Assembly: GCF_037940415.1 (NCBI RefSeq)
Contig: NZ_CP149798.1
Span: forward strand, 2,724,501-2,788,500
DNA length: 64,000 nt
DNA from: Streptomyces sp. f51
GTDB lineage: Bacteria > Actinomycetota > Actinomycetes > Streptomycetales > Streptomycetaceae
Direction: 5' to 3'
Under the pieces are notes generated by a model. That model was not told where the DNA came from. It searched no databases and saw only the letters and a list, made by a program, of their open reading frames with translations. This document shows positions 14,806 to 25,117 of this stretch, one piece after another. How positions within the stretch are numbered: the first letter of the stretch is position 1; every line of letters begins with the position of its first letter. Made by a program: the position numbers and the translations under genes.

Positions 14806-16491
14806 ATGGAGATCGAAGAGCGACAGCCGGTGTCCGCCGGGGCAGGACGCGCGGCGGCCCCCGGCGCGCGGTCGGGGGAACCCGCCGGCGGGCAGTCCCC
14901 GGAGTCCGCGGGCCCGCGCCGCTCCCCGCTCGCCCGGCGCCCGCTGATCGCGGCGGTGGCCGGCTGTGCCGTGCTCGGCGGTGTGCTGGTGCTGCTGCCC
15001 TCAGCGGACCGGGACGGGGCGCCCCGGCCCGCCCCGGGTCCGGCGGCGCGGGCGGTGAGCGCGGTGGAGGCCGGGGTGCCGGCGGCGCTGCCCGATCTCG
15101 CCGCGCTCGTCCGCGACCGCGAGGCCCGGGTGCGGGCCCGTCCGCGGGACGACGTGTCGTGGGCGGTGCTCGGGGCCGCCTACACCGAGCGGGCGCGGCG
15201 GACGGCGTCGGTCGCGTCCTACCCGAAGGCCGAGAACGCCCTGCGCACCTCGCTGAGGCTGCGGCCCAAGGACAACGCGGCGGCGCTGGAGGGACTGGCC
15301 TCCCTCGCGGGCGCGCGGGGCGACTTCCGGGCCGCGAGGCAGTGGGGCGAGGCCGCGGCGAAGCAGGCGCCGAAGCGGTGGACGGCGTATCAGGTGCTCG
15401 TCGACGCGTACAGCGGGCTCGGTGACTACAAGGCCGTGGGCCGGGCGCTCGACACGCTGCTGGCCCTGCGCAAGGGGCCGGCGGCGCAGGCCGTCGCTGC
15501 GCGCGTGTACCGGGACCGGGGCCGGCGCGAGGACGCGGCGGCGGCGATCTCGGACGCCGCGGCGGGCGCGGCGGGCCCGGCCGAACAGGCGGCCTTCCTC
15601 ACGCAGGCGGGGGATCTCGCGTGGGAGCGCGGCGACCGCCGGGAGGCCCTTGACCACTACCGGGCCGCGGTGCGGACGGACGCAGGCGCCTACGACGCGC
15701 TGGCCGGGCAGGGGCGTGCGCTGGCGGCGCTGGGGCGCACCGCGGAGGCGCTGCGCGCGTACCGGACGGCGCTCGCCGAGCGGCCCGTGCCGCGGTACGC
15801 GCTGGAGCTCGGCGAGCTGTACGACCAGCTCGGACGCGGCGCGGACGCGCGGGCGCGGTACGACCTGGTGCGGGAGCTGGTGCGGCGGGACGGCGCCGCG
15901 GGCGTGGACGACGAGCCGGTCCTCGGGCTCTTCGAGGCGGACCACGGCGACCCGGGGGAGGCGGTACGGGCGCTGCGGGCCGAGTGGCGGCGGCAGCCCG
16001 GCATCGCGGTGGCGGACGCGCTGGGCTGGGCGCTGCACCGGGCCGGGGACGACAAGGAGGCACTGGACTTCGCCGTACGGGCCACGGACGCGGAGCACGG
16101 GGGCGGTGTGCGCAGCGCGCTGTACGCGTACCACCGGGGGCGGATCGAGAGTGATCTGGGGCTGTCGGGTCCGGCCCGCCGGCATCTCGCCGAGGCGCTG
16201 CGGATCAACCCGTACTTCTCGCCGCTGCTGGCGCCCCAGGCCCGGGAAGCCCTGGCGGCGCTCGGCGATCCGCCGGCGGGCGGGCCGCCTGACGAGTCGG
16301 AGGACGCGGAGGGGGCGGGGGATCCGGAGGGGTCCGGCCGCTCCGGTGATCCCGCGGGGACGACGGGCGCGGCGGGCCCTTCGGGGACCGCACGGGCGGG
16401 GGCGGCCGCTCCGGCGCCGTCACCCGGCTCCTCGGGCCCGGCGGCCCCGGCTGTCCCGCCGAACGCGCCGGGAGGGCCCGCGTCCCGCTGA
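14806..16491 (+). CDS. Membrane-anchored tetratricopeptide-repeat protein
   Basis: A 561-residue protein with a short Pro/Gly-rich cytoplasmic N-terminus, one membrane span near residues 46-66 (LIAAVAGCAVLGGVLVLL) and a large extracytoplasmic TPR array: at least eight helix-turn-helix repeats, for example SWAVLGAAYTERARR, ALEGLASLAGARGDF and AYQVLVDAYSGLGDY. The C-terminal 80 residues are low-complexity Ala/Gly/Pro. TPR arrays bind other proteins; the partner is unknown. ATG 14806 is chosen over GTG 14797; neither has a well-spaced ribosome site, so the start is uncertain. Convergent with hpd across a strong hairpin. Confidence 0.75.
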   Translation: MEIEERQPVSAGAGRAAAPGARSGEPAGGQSPESAGPRRSPLARRPLIAAVAGCAVLGGVLVLLPSADRDGAPRPAPGPAARAVSAVEAGVPAALPDLAALVRDREARVRARPRDDVSWAVLGAAYTERARRTASVASYPKAENALRTSLRLRPKDNAAALEGLASLAGARGDFRAARQWGEAAAKQAPKRWTAYQVLVDAYSGLGDYKAVGRALDTLLALRKGPAAQAVAARVYRDRGRREDAAAAISDAAAGAAGPAEQAAFLTQAGDLAWERGDRREALDHYRAAVRTDAGAYDALAGQGRALAALGRTAEALRAYRTALAERPVPRYALELGELYDQLGRGADARARYDLVRELVRRDGAAGVDDEPVLGLFEADHGDPGEAVRALRAEWRRQPGIAVADALGWALHRAGDDKEALDFAVRATDAEHGGGVRSALYAYHRGRIESDLGLSGPARRHLAEALRINPYFSPLLAPQAREALAALGDPPAGGPPDESEDAEGAGDPEGSGRSGDPAGTTGAAGPSGTARAGAAAPAPSPGSSGPAAPAVPPNAPGGPASR

Positions 16492-16505
16492 GCCGCACGC
16501 CGGAC

Positions 16506-16542
16506 GGGTCCGGTGGGCGCCGTGACGGCGTCCACCGGACCC
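16506..16542. terminator. Bidirectional hairpin between convergent TPR and hpd genes
   Basis: GGGTCCGGTGG at 16506-16516 pairs with CCACCGGACCC at 16532-16542, and the stem continues inward with CGCC/GGCG, giving about 16 bp with one G-T position and a short loop. It lies 15 bp after the TPR stop and 89 bp from the hpd stop, so it can end both transcripts. No T-run, as is common in Streptomyces. Confidence 0.7.
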
Positions 16543-16630
16543 GTGGGAACCGGACAGACTCAGGGGAACCGGACGGGCCCGGAACACTCCCACGGCCCGT
16601 CCCCCGCGGCCCGGAGACCGCCCCGGTGGC

Positions 16631-18369
<1,739 letters not shown>

Positions 18370-18392
18370 ACCGAGAGGCGGGGTGAGCCGGC

Positions 18393-19040
18393 GTGAACTT
18401 CTGGCAATACCTGAGCAGCCGCCACGAGCAGCTGCTCACGGACGCCTATCAGCACGCCAGCGCGGTCTTCCAGTGCATGGTCGTGGCGACCCTCATCGGC
18501 GTGCTGATCGGCGTCGTCACCTACCGCAGCGACTGGGCGGGCAACCTCGCCACCACGACGACGTCCGCCATCCTGACCATTCCCTCGCTGGCCATGATCG
18601 GTCTGCTCATTCCGATCGTGGGCCTGGGCGTCCCGCCGACCGTGATCGCCCTGACCCTGTACGGGCTGCTGCCGATCGTGCGCAACTCGATCGTCGGCCT
18701 GCGCGGTGTCGATCCCTCGCTGGTCGACGCGGCCCGGGGCATCGGCATGTCACGGGTGGTCCGGCTGGTGCGGGTCGAACTGCCGCTGGCCTGGCCGCCG
18801 ATCCTGACCGGCATCAGGATCGCCACGCAGATGCTCATGGGCATCGCGGCCATCGCCGCCTACGCCTCAGGACCCGGCCTCGGCAACGAGATCTTCCGTG
18901 GCATCAGCTCCCTGGGCAGCAAGAACGCGCTCAACCAGGTGCTCGCGGGCACGGTCGGGATCATCATCCTGGCGCTGCTCTTCGACGCCGCCTACGTCCT
19001 GCTCGGCCGGCTGACCATTCCGAGGGGGATCCGTGCCTGA
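18393..19040 (+). CDS. Osmoprotectant-type ABC transporter permease 1
   Basis: A 215-residue inner-membrane permease of the glycine betaine/choline (OpuB/OpuC, ProW-like) class, with five or six hydrophobic segments and the EAA-type coupling loop seen as DAARGIGMSRVVRLVRVELPLAWPPIL. It begins with a GTG. It forms a four-gene operon with the ATPase, second permease and binding protein: the downstream ATPase start overlaps its stop by 8 bp. Together they should import a compatible solute; the substrate is not readable. A second permease gene in the operon shows this is a heteromeric system of the OpuCABCD kind. Confidence 0.88.
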   Translation: MNFWQYLSSRHEQLLTDAYQHASAVFQCMVVATLIGVLIGVVTYRSDWAGNLATTTTSAILTIPSLAMIGLLIPIVGLGVPPTVIALTLYGLLPIVRNSIVGLRGVDPSLVDAARGIGMSRVVRLVRVELPLAWPPILTGIRIATQMLMGIAAIAAYASGPGLGNEIFRGISSLGSKNALNQVLAGTVGIIILALLFDAAYVLLGRLTIPRGIRA

Positions 19041-20358
19041 GACCGCAGAGACCGCCGAGGGCCCCGCGGACGCCGAGCGCTCCGCCGGCGCCGCGGGGGA
19101 CGCGCACTCCGGGGGCGGGGGCACCTCGTCCACCACCGGCGCCACCATCGAGCTGGAGAACCTCACCAAGCGCTACCCGGGCAGCCGCGACGCGGCCGTC
19201 GACAGCGTCAACATGGAGATCAAGGCCGGTGAGCTGGTCGTCTTCGTCGGCCCGTCGGGCTGCGGCAAGTCGACCACACTGAAGATGATCAACCGGTTGA
19301 TCGAGCCGAGCGGCGGCCGCATCCGCATCGGCGGCGAGGACGTCACCGACATGGACCCGGTGAAGCTGCGCCGCAAGGTCGGCTACGCCATCCAGTCCTC
19401 CGGGCTCTTCCCGCACATGACGGTCGCCCAGAACATCGCGCTGGTACCGCGGATGACGGGCTGGCCCAAGGCACGGGTCACGGCCCGGGTCGAGGAGATG
19501 CTGGACCTGGTGGGGCTCGACCCCGGCGAGTTCCGGGGCCGCTATCCGCGCCAGCTCTCCGGCGGCCAGCAGCAGCGCGTCGGCGTGGCGCGGGCACTGG
19601 CCGCCGACCCGCCCGTGCTGCTCATGGACGAGCCGTTCGGCGCGGTGGACCCGATCACCCGCGACCACCTCCAGGACGAACTGATCCGCCTCCAGCACGA
19701 GCTGCACAAGACGATCGTCTTCGTGACGCACGACTTCGACGAGGCCATCAAGCTGGGCGACCGGATCGCGGTGCTGCGCGAGCACTCCCACATCGCGCAG
19801 TTCGACACCCCGGAGGCGATCCTCACCAACCCGGCCGACGACTTCGTGTCGGGGTTCGTGGGCGCGGGCGCCGCGCTGAAGCGGCTCAACCTCAGCCGCG
19901 TACGGGATGTGGAGATCACCGACTATCCGACGGTCACCGTCGACGATCCGCTCCAGGAGATCTTCGGCAAGCTCCGCTCCAGCGGTACGAACGAGATCCT
20001 GCTGCTCGACAGGCGGGGCCGCCCCTACAAGTGGCTGCGGCGCGGCGATCTGATGCGGGCCAAGGGCTCCCTGGCGCGCGCGGGCACGCTGGTGCACGAC
20101 ACCGTGACCCGGGACGCGACCCTGCGGGACGCTCTGGAGGCGGTGCTCACGGACAACTCGGGCCGGGTCCCGGTCACCGGGCGGCGCGGCGAGTACACCG
20201 GGGTGGTGGACATGGAGACGCTGATGAACTCCGTGCACGAACTCCTGGAGGCCGACCGCCTCGAAGCCATGGAGCACCAGCACGAACTGGAGGAGGCGCG
20301 CGCGCACCAGACCCAGTTCGAGCAGGAGGGCGTCGACGGCGGGGAGGAGAAGGCGTGA
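19033..20358 (+). CDS. Osmoprotectant ABC transporter ATPase with CBS domains
   Basis: A 441-residue ATP-binding subunit. Walker A is GPSGCGKST, the signature is QLSGGQQQRVGVARALA, Walker B is LLMDEPFGAVD, and the switch His is FVTHDFDEAI. A pair of CBS motifs follows (from about residue 290: TVTVDDPLQEIFGKLRSS and LRDALEAVLTDNSGRVPVTG), which in ProV/OpuA senses ionic strength. The N-terminal 35 residues are a Gly/Ala-rich lead before ELENLTKRYPGS. A charged helix closes the protein. GTG 19033 overlaps the preceding stop; the following permease begins within its TGA. Confidence 0.92.
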   Translation: MPETAETAEGPADAERSAGAAGDAHSGGGGTSSTTGATIELENLTKRYPGSRDAAVDSVNMEIKAGELVVFVGPSGCGKSTTLKMINRLIEPSGGRIRIGGEDVTDMDPVKLRRKVGYAIQSSGLFPHMTVAQNIALVPRMTGWPKARVTARVEEMLDLVGLDPGEFRGRYPRQLSGGQQQRVGVARALAADPPVLLMDEPFGAVDPITRDHLQDELIRLQHELHKTIVFVTHDFDEAIKLGDRIAVLREHSHIAQFDTPEAILTNPADDFVSGFVGAGAALKRLNLSRVRDVEITDYPTVTVDDPLQEIFGKLRSSGTNEILLLDRRGRPYKWLRRGDLMRAKGSLARAGTLVHDTVTRDATLRDALEAVLTDNSGRVPVTGRRGEYTGVVDMETLMNSVHELLEADRLEAMEHQHELEEARAHQTQFEQEGVDGGEEKA

Positions 20359-21221
20359 GCACACCGCCCGCGTCCCGGCGTCCCGAGGGCGAGCACGAGG
20401 TCAAGGGGGTCGCCTTCCGCGACGACAGCGAGGGGGACGGCGAGGGCGAGCGGGAGGCTCCGCCGCCGCACGCGCCCCCGAAGCGCCGGATCAGCTGGCA
20501 GAAGCTGACCTTCCTGCCGGCCGTGCTGATCGCTCTGCTGCTGGGCACCTGGATCTGGTTCCAGCAGGCCGACCTCGACGCGATCTCCAAGAACGCCCTG
20601 TCCAACGGCCAGGTGTCCAAGGCCCTGTGGCAGCACATCCAGCTGACGGTGATCTCCACGTTCTTCGTGCTGATCATCGCGATCCCGGCGGGGATCCTGC
20701 TGACCCGCAAGGCGTTCCGCAAGCTGACCCCGCTCGCGATGACGATCGCCAACATGGGGCAGGCGACCCCGGCGATCGGTCTGCTGGCGCTGCTCGTGAT
20801 CTGGCTCGGCACGGGCGAGAAGTCGGCCCTCATCGGCATCACGATCTACGCGATCCTGCCGGTGCTGTCCAACACGATCACCGGTCTGAAGGCCAACGAC
20901 CCGACCCTGCTGGAGGCGGCGCGCGGTATCGGCATGTCACCGCTGGGCGTGCTCACCCGGGTCGAACTGCCGCTGGCCGTGCCGCTGATCCTCGCGGGCG
21001 TGCGTACGGCGCTGGTCCTGAACGTGGGCACCGCGACCCTCGCCACGTTCGGCGGGGGCGGCGGCCTCGGCGTGCTGATCACCACCGGGATCACCACGCA
21101 GCGCATGCCGGTCCTGGTCCTCGGCGCGATCCTCACCGTCGCGCTGGCGCTCCTGGTCGACTGGCTGGCGTCGCTGGCGGAACTGCTGCTGCGGCCGCGC
21201 GGTCTGGAGGTGGGGACATGA
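20355..21221 (+). CDS. Osmoprotectant-type ABC transporter permease 2
   Basis: A 288-residue permease. After a charged cytoplasmic lead of about 45 residues it has six hydrophobic segments and the EAA loop ARGIGMSPLGVLTRVELPLAVPLIL, closely similar to the first permease in the operon. The GTG start at 20355 shares bases with the TGA of the ATPase gene (GTGA), and its own TGA overlaps the ATG of the binding protein (ATGA), so the four subunits are translationally coupled. Confidence 0.9.
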   Translation: MSTPPASRRPEGEHEVKGVAFRDDSEGDGEGEREAPPPHAPPKRRISWQKLTFLPAVLIALLLGTWIWFQQADLDAISKNALSNGQVSKALWQHIQLTVISTFFVLIIAIPAGILLTRKAFRKLTPLAMTIANMGQATPAIGLLALLVIWLGTGEKSALIGITIYAILPVLSNTITGLKANDPTLLEAARGIGMSPLGVLTRVELPLAVPLILAGVRTALVLNVGTATLATFGGGGGLGVLITTGITTQRMPVLVLGAILTVALALLVDWLASLAELLLRPRGLEVGT

Positions 21222-22186
21222 GGCGGGCGCGTGTTCCCGCGGCGCTGGCCGCCGTTCTCGTCCTGGCCTCCGCGTGCGGTCTGACCAGCGGCTCCCCCAT
21301 GACGGACAACGTCAAGCCGGGGACCATCGGGCAGGGCGAGCCGCTCAAGGGCGCGAACCTCACGGTGGCGTCGAAGGAGTTCACCGAGCAGCTGATCCTC
21401 GGCGCGATCATGGGTATCGCGTTCCAGGCGGCGGGCGCGAAGGTGATCGACCGCACCGGCATCCAGGGCTCGATCGGCGCGCGCGAGGCCATCAAGAACG
21501 GTGACGCGGACGCCATGTACGAGTACACGGGCACCGCGTGGATCACGTATCTCGGCAACAGCGAGCCGATCCCGGACCCGCAGAAGCAGTGGCAGGCCGT
21601 GCACGACGCGGACCCCAAGAACGGGGTCACCTGGCTGCCGCCGTCCGCCCTGAACAACACCTACGCGCTGGCCATGAACCAGGCCAACTTCAAGAAGTAC
21701 GGCACGACCACCCTGTCCGGCGTGGCCGCGCTCTCGAAGTCGGACCCGAGCGCGGTGACCCTGTGCGTGGAGAGCGAGTTCGCCAACCGGGCCGACGGGC
21801 TGCCGGGCATGGAGAAGGCGTACGGCATGCACATCCCCGCGAAGAACATCACGCAGATGGACACCGGGATCATCTACACCCAGGTGGCGAAGGGGAGTTG
21901 CACGTACGGGGAGGTGTTCACCACCGACGGGCGCATCAAGTCGATGAACCTGGTGGTGATGAAGGACGACAAGAAGTTCTTCCCCAACTACAACGCGGCC
22001 CCGGTCATCAACACCAAGGCCCTGAAGAAGTATCCGCAGATCGCCGAGGTCATCGAACCGGTGACGAAGAAGCTGAACAACACGGTGGCGCAGGACCTCA
22101 ACGCGAAGGTGGACGTCCAGGGCCAGGACCCGCACGAGGTGGCGCTGGACTGGATGACGTCGGAGGGGTTCGTGAAGCAGGACTGA
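21218..22186 (+). CDS. Osmoprotectant-binding lipoprotein (OpuAC/ProX-like)
   Basis: A 322-residue extracytoplasmic solute-binding lipoprotein. The signal peptide ends in the lipobox LASAC, with Cys at residue 20. The mature domain starts at NLTVASKEFTEQLILGAIMG, the hallmark opening of the OpuAC family, and includes DAMYEYTGTAWITYLG and ALNNTYALAMN, which line the quaternary-ammonium pocket in characterised relatives. It is the last gene of the operon; a 7-bp stem lies 23 bp after its stop. Confidence 0.92.
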   Translation: MRRARVPAALAAVLVLASACGLTSGSPMTDNVKPGTIGQGEPLKGANLTVASKEFTEQLILGAIMGIAFQAAGAKVIDRTGIQGSIGAREAIKNGDADAMYEYTGTAWITYLGNSEPIPDPQKQWQAVHDADPKNGVTWLPPSALNNTYALAMNQANFKKYGTTTLSGVAALSKSDPSAVTLCVESEFANRADGLPGMEKAYGMHIPAKNITQMDTGIIYTQVAKGSCTYGEVFTTDGRIKSMNLVVMKDDKKFFPNYNAAPVINTKALKKYPQIAEVIEPVTKKLNNTVAQDLNAKVDVQGQDPHEVALDWMTSEGFVKQD

Positions 22187-22208
22187 CCGGGTTCGTGGAG
22201 GTTTGACC

Positions 22209-22225
22209 GATCGCGCGGCGCGATC
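22209..22225 (+). terminator. Hairpin after the ABC transporter operon
   Basis: Perfect stem GATCGCG-CGG-CGCGATC 23 bp downstream of the binding-protein stop, without a T-run. It also lies just upstream of the TTGCAA array of the next gene, so an operator role is not excluded. Confidence 0.45.
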
Positions 22226-22236
22226 CGGAGAAGTAG

Positions 22237-22284
22237 TTGCAAAGAACTCGTTGCAAGGGAGTCTTTGCAAGGCTATCTTTGTAC
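22237..22284 (+). promoter_or_regulatory. Four 14-bp-spaced TTGCAA repeats forming promoter and operator
   Basis: TTGCAA occurs at 22237, 22251 and 22265, exactly 14 bp apart, and a variant TTGTAC at 22279 continues the period. TTGCAA at 22251-22256 is 17 bp from TATCTT at 22274-22279, a good sigma-70-type pair. The predicted start falls at about 22286-22287, the A of the ATG, and no Shine-Dalgarno is present, so the mRNA is probably leaderless. The repeats probably bind the encoded HTH protein for autoregulation, which is inference. Confidence 0.7.
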
Positions 22285-22286
22285 AC

Positions 22287-22922
22287 ATGACGGAGCAGCC
22301 ACCGCTTCCCCCGGAAGCACCCCTCCCCCCGCAGCCGCCCCTGCCGCCCGAACCGCCGCAGCACCGGCGCCTCGACGCCCGCTCACTGCGCGGGATCGCC
22401 CACCCCCTGCGGATGGAGCTGCTGAGCAGCCTGCGTCAGAGGGGACCGGCCACCGCCTCGATGCTCGCCGAGCGGCTGGGCGAGTCCAGCGGGGCGACCA
22501 GTTACCACCTGCGGCAGCTCGCCGCGCACGGGTTCGTCGAGGACGCCCCCGAGCGGGGCAAGGGGCGCGAACGCTGGTGGCAGGCCGTGCACCAGGGTCT
22601 GGACTTCGGCGAGGACCTGCTCAGCGACCCGGACCCGGCGGTGCGCGGGGCGGCCGACATGTTCCTGCACGAGGTCGCCACGACCCACGCGCGTGAACTG
22701 TCGACCTGGCTCGGCACCCGCGGCGACTGGCCGGACCAGTGGACCCCCGCCTCCGACATGAGCGACTTCACGATGCGGCTGACCCCGGCGCAGTCCAAGG
22801 AGCTCATCAAGAAGATGCACGACCTGCTCGACAGCTACTGCGCCCTCGAACGGCCCGAGGACGACCCCGAGGCGGAGAAGGTGCGCTTCCACACGCACGT
22901 CTTCCCGCAGTCCTCGGACTGA
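22287..22922 (+). CDS. ArsR-like winged-helix transcriptional regulator
   Basis: A 211-residue regulator. After a Pro-rich lead of about 28 residues comes a winged-helix domain (GIAHPLRMELLSSLRQRGPATASMLAERLGESSGATSYHLRQLAAHGFVED). The C-terminal 120 residues carry WWQAVHQGLDFGE and DMSDFTMRLTPAQSKELIKKMHDLLDSY, common to the HTH_20/ArsR-type group that is often paired with an MFS transporter; none is next to it here. No metal-binding cysteine motif is seen, so it is not a classical metal sensor. It sits directly behind the 14-bp repeat array and is probably autoregulated from it. A small ORF follows 56 bp later. Confidence 0.82.
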   Translation: MTEQPPLPPEAPLPPQPPLPPEPPQHRRLDARSLRGIAHPLRMELLSSLRQRGPATASMLAERLGESSGATSYHLRQLAAHGFVEDAPERGKGRERWWQAVHQGLDFGEDLLSDPDPAVRGAADMFLHEVATTHARELSTWLGTRGDWPDQWTPASDMSDFTMRLTPAQSKELIKKMHDLLDSYCALERPEDDPEAEKVRFHTHVFPQSSD

Positions 22923-22978
22923 TCCACCCGCTCGGACACCGCGCACGACTCGATCACACCGACAGAGAGGACACCGCC

Positions 22979-23167
22979 ATGCATCCCGAGACCCACCTCC
23001 AGTTGCAGCACGTGCGCGCCGCCGACCTTCGTGCCGAGGCCGACGCGTACCGGCTCACGGCCGAGGCCCGGAGCACCGGCCGGCTGCGCGCCCGCGTCGG
23101 CTGGACGCTGGTCGAGGTCGGCCTGCGGCTGGCGTCCGCGCCGAGGACGGCCGTCGTGGCCTGCTGA
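22979..23167 (+). CDS. Small basic protein of unknown function
   Basis: A 62-residue ORF starting MHPETHLQLQHVRAADLRAE, Arg- and Ala-rich, mostly helical in appearance, with AGAGAGG and GACACC before the ATG giving a plausible ribosome site. It resembles small, uncharacterised streptomycete proteins with an HPETH opening that are often found next to regulator or transporter genes, but no function is known. It lies 56 bp after the HTH gene on the same strand, possibly in the same transcript, and 43 bp before the left end of the transposable element. Confidence 0.6.
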   Translation: MHPETHLQLQHVRAADLRAEADAYRLTAEARSTGRLRARVGWTLVEVGLRLASAPRTAVVAC

Positions 23168-23210
23168 CGGGCGGCGCCACCGGCGGGCGACGGGTCCCGC
23201 CCGCTAGCTA

Positions 23211-23241
23211 GTGCTCTGACCGCGTTGGTTCGCCGGGTTGG
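23211..23241 (+). repeat. Left terminal inverted repeat of the IS630-like element
   Basis: Begins GTGCTCTGACCGC directly after TA at 23209-23210 and continues to CCGGGTTGG. It matches the reverse complement of the right end at 26 of 31 positions. Confidence 0.85.
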
Positions 23242-23294
23242 TGGTCGTGGCGGTTGGATGTGGGGTGACGTCCGATCCGACCGCTGGAGGCGCG

Positions 23295-24416
23295 GTGGCC
23301 GAGCCTGTCCGTGTGCGCAGACTGACCGACCAGGAGGGGCAGAAGCTGCAGCAGATCGTGCGCCGGGGCAGCACGAGTTCGGTGCGCTATCGGCGGGCGA
23401 TGATGCTGCTGGCTTCGGCCGGCGGGAACCGGGTGCCGGTAATTGCCCAGCTGGTGCAGGCCGACGAGGACACCGTCCGCGACGTGATCCACCGGTTCAA
23501 CGAGATCGGCCTGGCCTGCCTGGACCCTCGGTGGGCGGGAGGCCGTCCCCGCCAGCTCAGCGATGACGACGAGGACTTCGTCATCGCGACGGCCACCACC
23601 CGCCCCACCAAGCTCGGCCAGCCGTTCACTCGCTGGTCACTGCGCAAACTCGTCGCCTACCTGCGCAAAGTGCACGGCCGGGTGATCCGTATCGGCCGCG
23701 AGGCGTTACGGTCTCTGCTCGCCCGCCGCGGCGTCACCTTCCAGCGCACCAAGACCTGGAAGGAGTCCCCGGACCCCGAACGGGAGGCGAAGCTGGACCG
23801 GATTGAGGAGGTCCTGGACCGCTTCCCCGACCGGGTGTTTGCCTTCGACGAGTTCGGACCGCTCGGGATCCGGCCCACCGCGGGCTCGGGCTGGGCGAAA
23901 CGGAAGCATCCCGACCGGGTGCCGGCCACCTACCACCGCACCCACGGGGTGCGCTACTTCCACGGCTGCTATTCCGTCGGCGACGACCGCCTGTGGGGCG
24001 TCAACTGCCGCAGGAAAGGTGCCGCGAACACGCTGACCGCGCTGAAGTCGATCCGCGCCGCCCGGCCCGACGGTGCACCGATCTACGTGATCATGGACAA
24101 CCTGTCCGCCCACAAGGGCACGGACATCCGTCGTTGGGCGAAGAAACACAAGGTCGAGCTGTGCTTCACCCCGACCTACGCCTCGTGGGCGAACCCGATC
24201 GAGGCCCACTTCGGACCACTGCGGCAGTTCACCATCGCCAACTCCCATCACCCAAATCACACCGTCCAGACAAGGGCCCTGCACGCCTACCTGCGCTGGC
24301 GCAACGCCAACGCCCGCCACCGTGACGTCCTGGCCGCCGAGCGCAAGGAACGCGCCCGCATCCGCAGTGAGAAGGGCATCCGCTGGGGCGGACGCCCCCT
24401 CAAAACTGCAGCGTGA
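23295..24416 (+). CDS. IS630-family transposase
   Basis: A 373-residue DDE transposase. An N-terminal helix-turn-helix region (YRRAMMLLASAGGNRVPVIA, then DEDTVRDVIHRFNEIGLACL) is followed by the catalytic domain: first Asp in VFAFDEFGP, second Asp in IYVIMDNLSAHK and Glu in SWANPIEAHFG, with exactly 34 residues between the last two (D34E, the Tc1/mariner-IS630 pattern). GTG 23295 is chosen because GGAGG lies 4 nt upstream; the frame is open to 23238. One leucine codon is TTA (23706-23708), so full translation should need the bldA tRNA. The gene is complete. Confidence 0.9.
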   Translation: MAEPVRVRRLTDQEGQKLQQIVRRGSTSSVRYRRAMMLLASAGGNRVPVIAQLVQADEDTVRDVIHRFNEIGLACLDPRWAGGRPRQLSDDDEDFVIATATTRPTKLGQPFTRWSLRKLVAYLRKVHGRVIRIGREALRSLLARRGVTFQRTKTWKESPDPEREAKLDRIEEVLDRFPDRVFAFDEFGPLGIRPTAGSGWAKRKHPDRVPATYHRTHGVRYFHGCYSVGDDRLWGVNCRRKGAANTLTALKSIRAARPDGAPIYVIMDNLSAHKGTDIRRWAKKHKVELCFTPTYASWANPIEAHFGPLRQFTIANSHHPNHTVQTRALHAYLRWRNANARHRDVLAAERKERARIRSEKGIRWGGRPLKTAA

Positions 24417-24462
24417 TCGCCCTTCCCGCCGAGTGCGCAGCTCCTTGTGAAAGGCTGGGAGC

Positions 24463-25014
24463 ATGATGGGCGGACGGTCCGAGAACCCAGAACTCTGGGC
24501 GTTCCTAGAATCACTGCACTACGGCGACATCCTTTCCGGCACCGTCACAGCGATCGAACGGTTCGGCGTGTTCGTGGCACTGGACGACGGCCCCGACCAC
24601 CCGGTCTTCCCCGGCGTCGGGTTCATCACGATCCCCGAACTGTCCTGGCGGCGCATCGAAACCACCTTCGACGTTGTACAGGTCGGACAGCACGTCTCAG
24701 CCGAGTTCCTCCAGTTCGACACATGGAACCTGGAGGCCAGACTGTCCTTGCGGGCGACACAGCCGGACCCCTTCCAAACATTCGCCGACCGCACCGCGGT
24801 GGGGCAGAAACTGCACGGACGGGTCACCAAACTGATTCCGTTCGGCGTCTTCGTCCAGGTCGCCGACGGGATCGAGGGACTGGTCCACCTGCGAGAGCTC
24901 GCATCGACGCCCGTGGAAAGTCCGTCAGATGTCGTCCAGGCCGGCGACGAGGTCACGGTCGTCGTCACAGAAATCGACCGGGAGCGACGCAGGCTGGTTC
25001 TCTCTCGACGATAA
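24463..25014 (+). CDS. Protein with two S1 RNA-binding domains, carried in the element
   Basis: A 183-residue protein made almost wholly of two S1 (OB-fold) domains: residues about 18-95 ([20 protein letters not shown]) and about 112-183 ([20 protein letters not shown], then [12 protein letters not shown] and the closing RRRLVLSRR). Such folds bind RNA in ribosomal protein S1, PNPase and RNase E. AAAGG lies 8 nt before ATG 24463. It starts 46 bp after the transposase stop on the same strand, inside the terminal repeats. Related stand-alone S1 proteins occur in Streptomyces chromosomes, so capture by the element is plausible. Its use to the element or host is unknown. Confidence 0.82.
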   Translation: MMGGRSENPELWAFLESLHYGDILSGTVTAIERFGVFVALDDGPDHPVFPGVGFITIPELSWRRIETTFDVVQVGQHVSAEFLQFDTWNLEARLSLRATQPDPFQTFADRTAVGQKLHGRVTKLIPFGVFVQVADGIEGLVHLRELASTPVESPSDVVQAGDEVTVVVTEIDRERRRLVLSRR

Positions 25015-25117
25015 AGCTCCTCCGACCACTCGTGGCTCCCGCATGTTCCCGCGACGGTTCCTCACACCAGCGTTCCTGAGCATCTGAGCGCCCGCTCGGC
25101 GCAAGGAAAACCCCGCT

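Noticed and set aside
22209..22225. Operator for the HTH gene
   Set aside because: The palindrome differs from the TTGCAA repeats and fits better as the end of the ABC operon, though it was not excluded.
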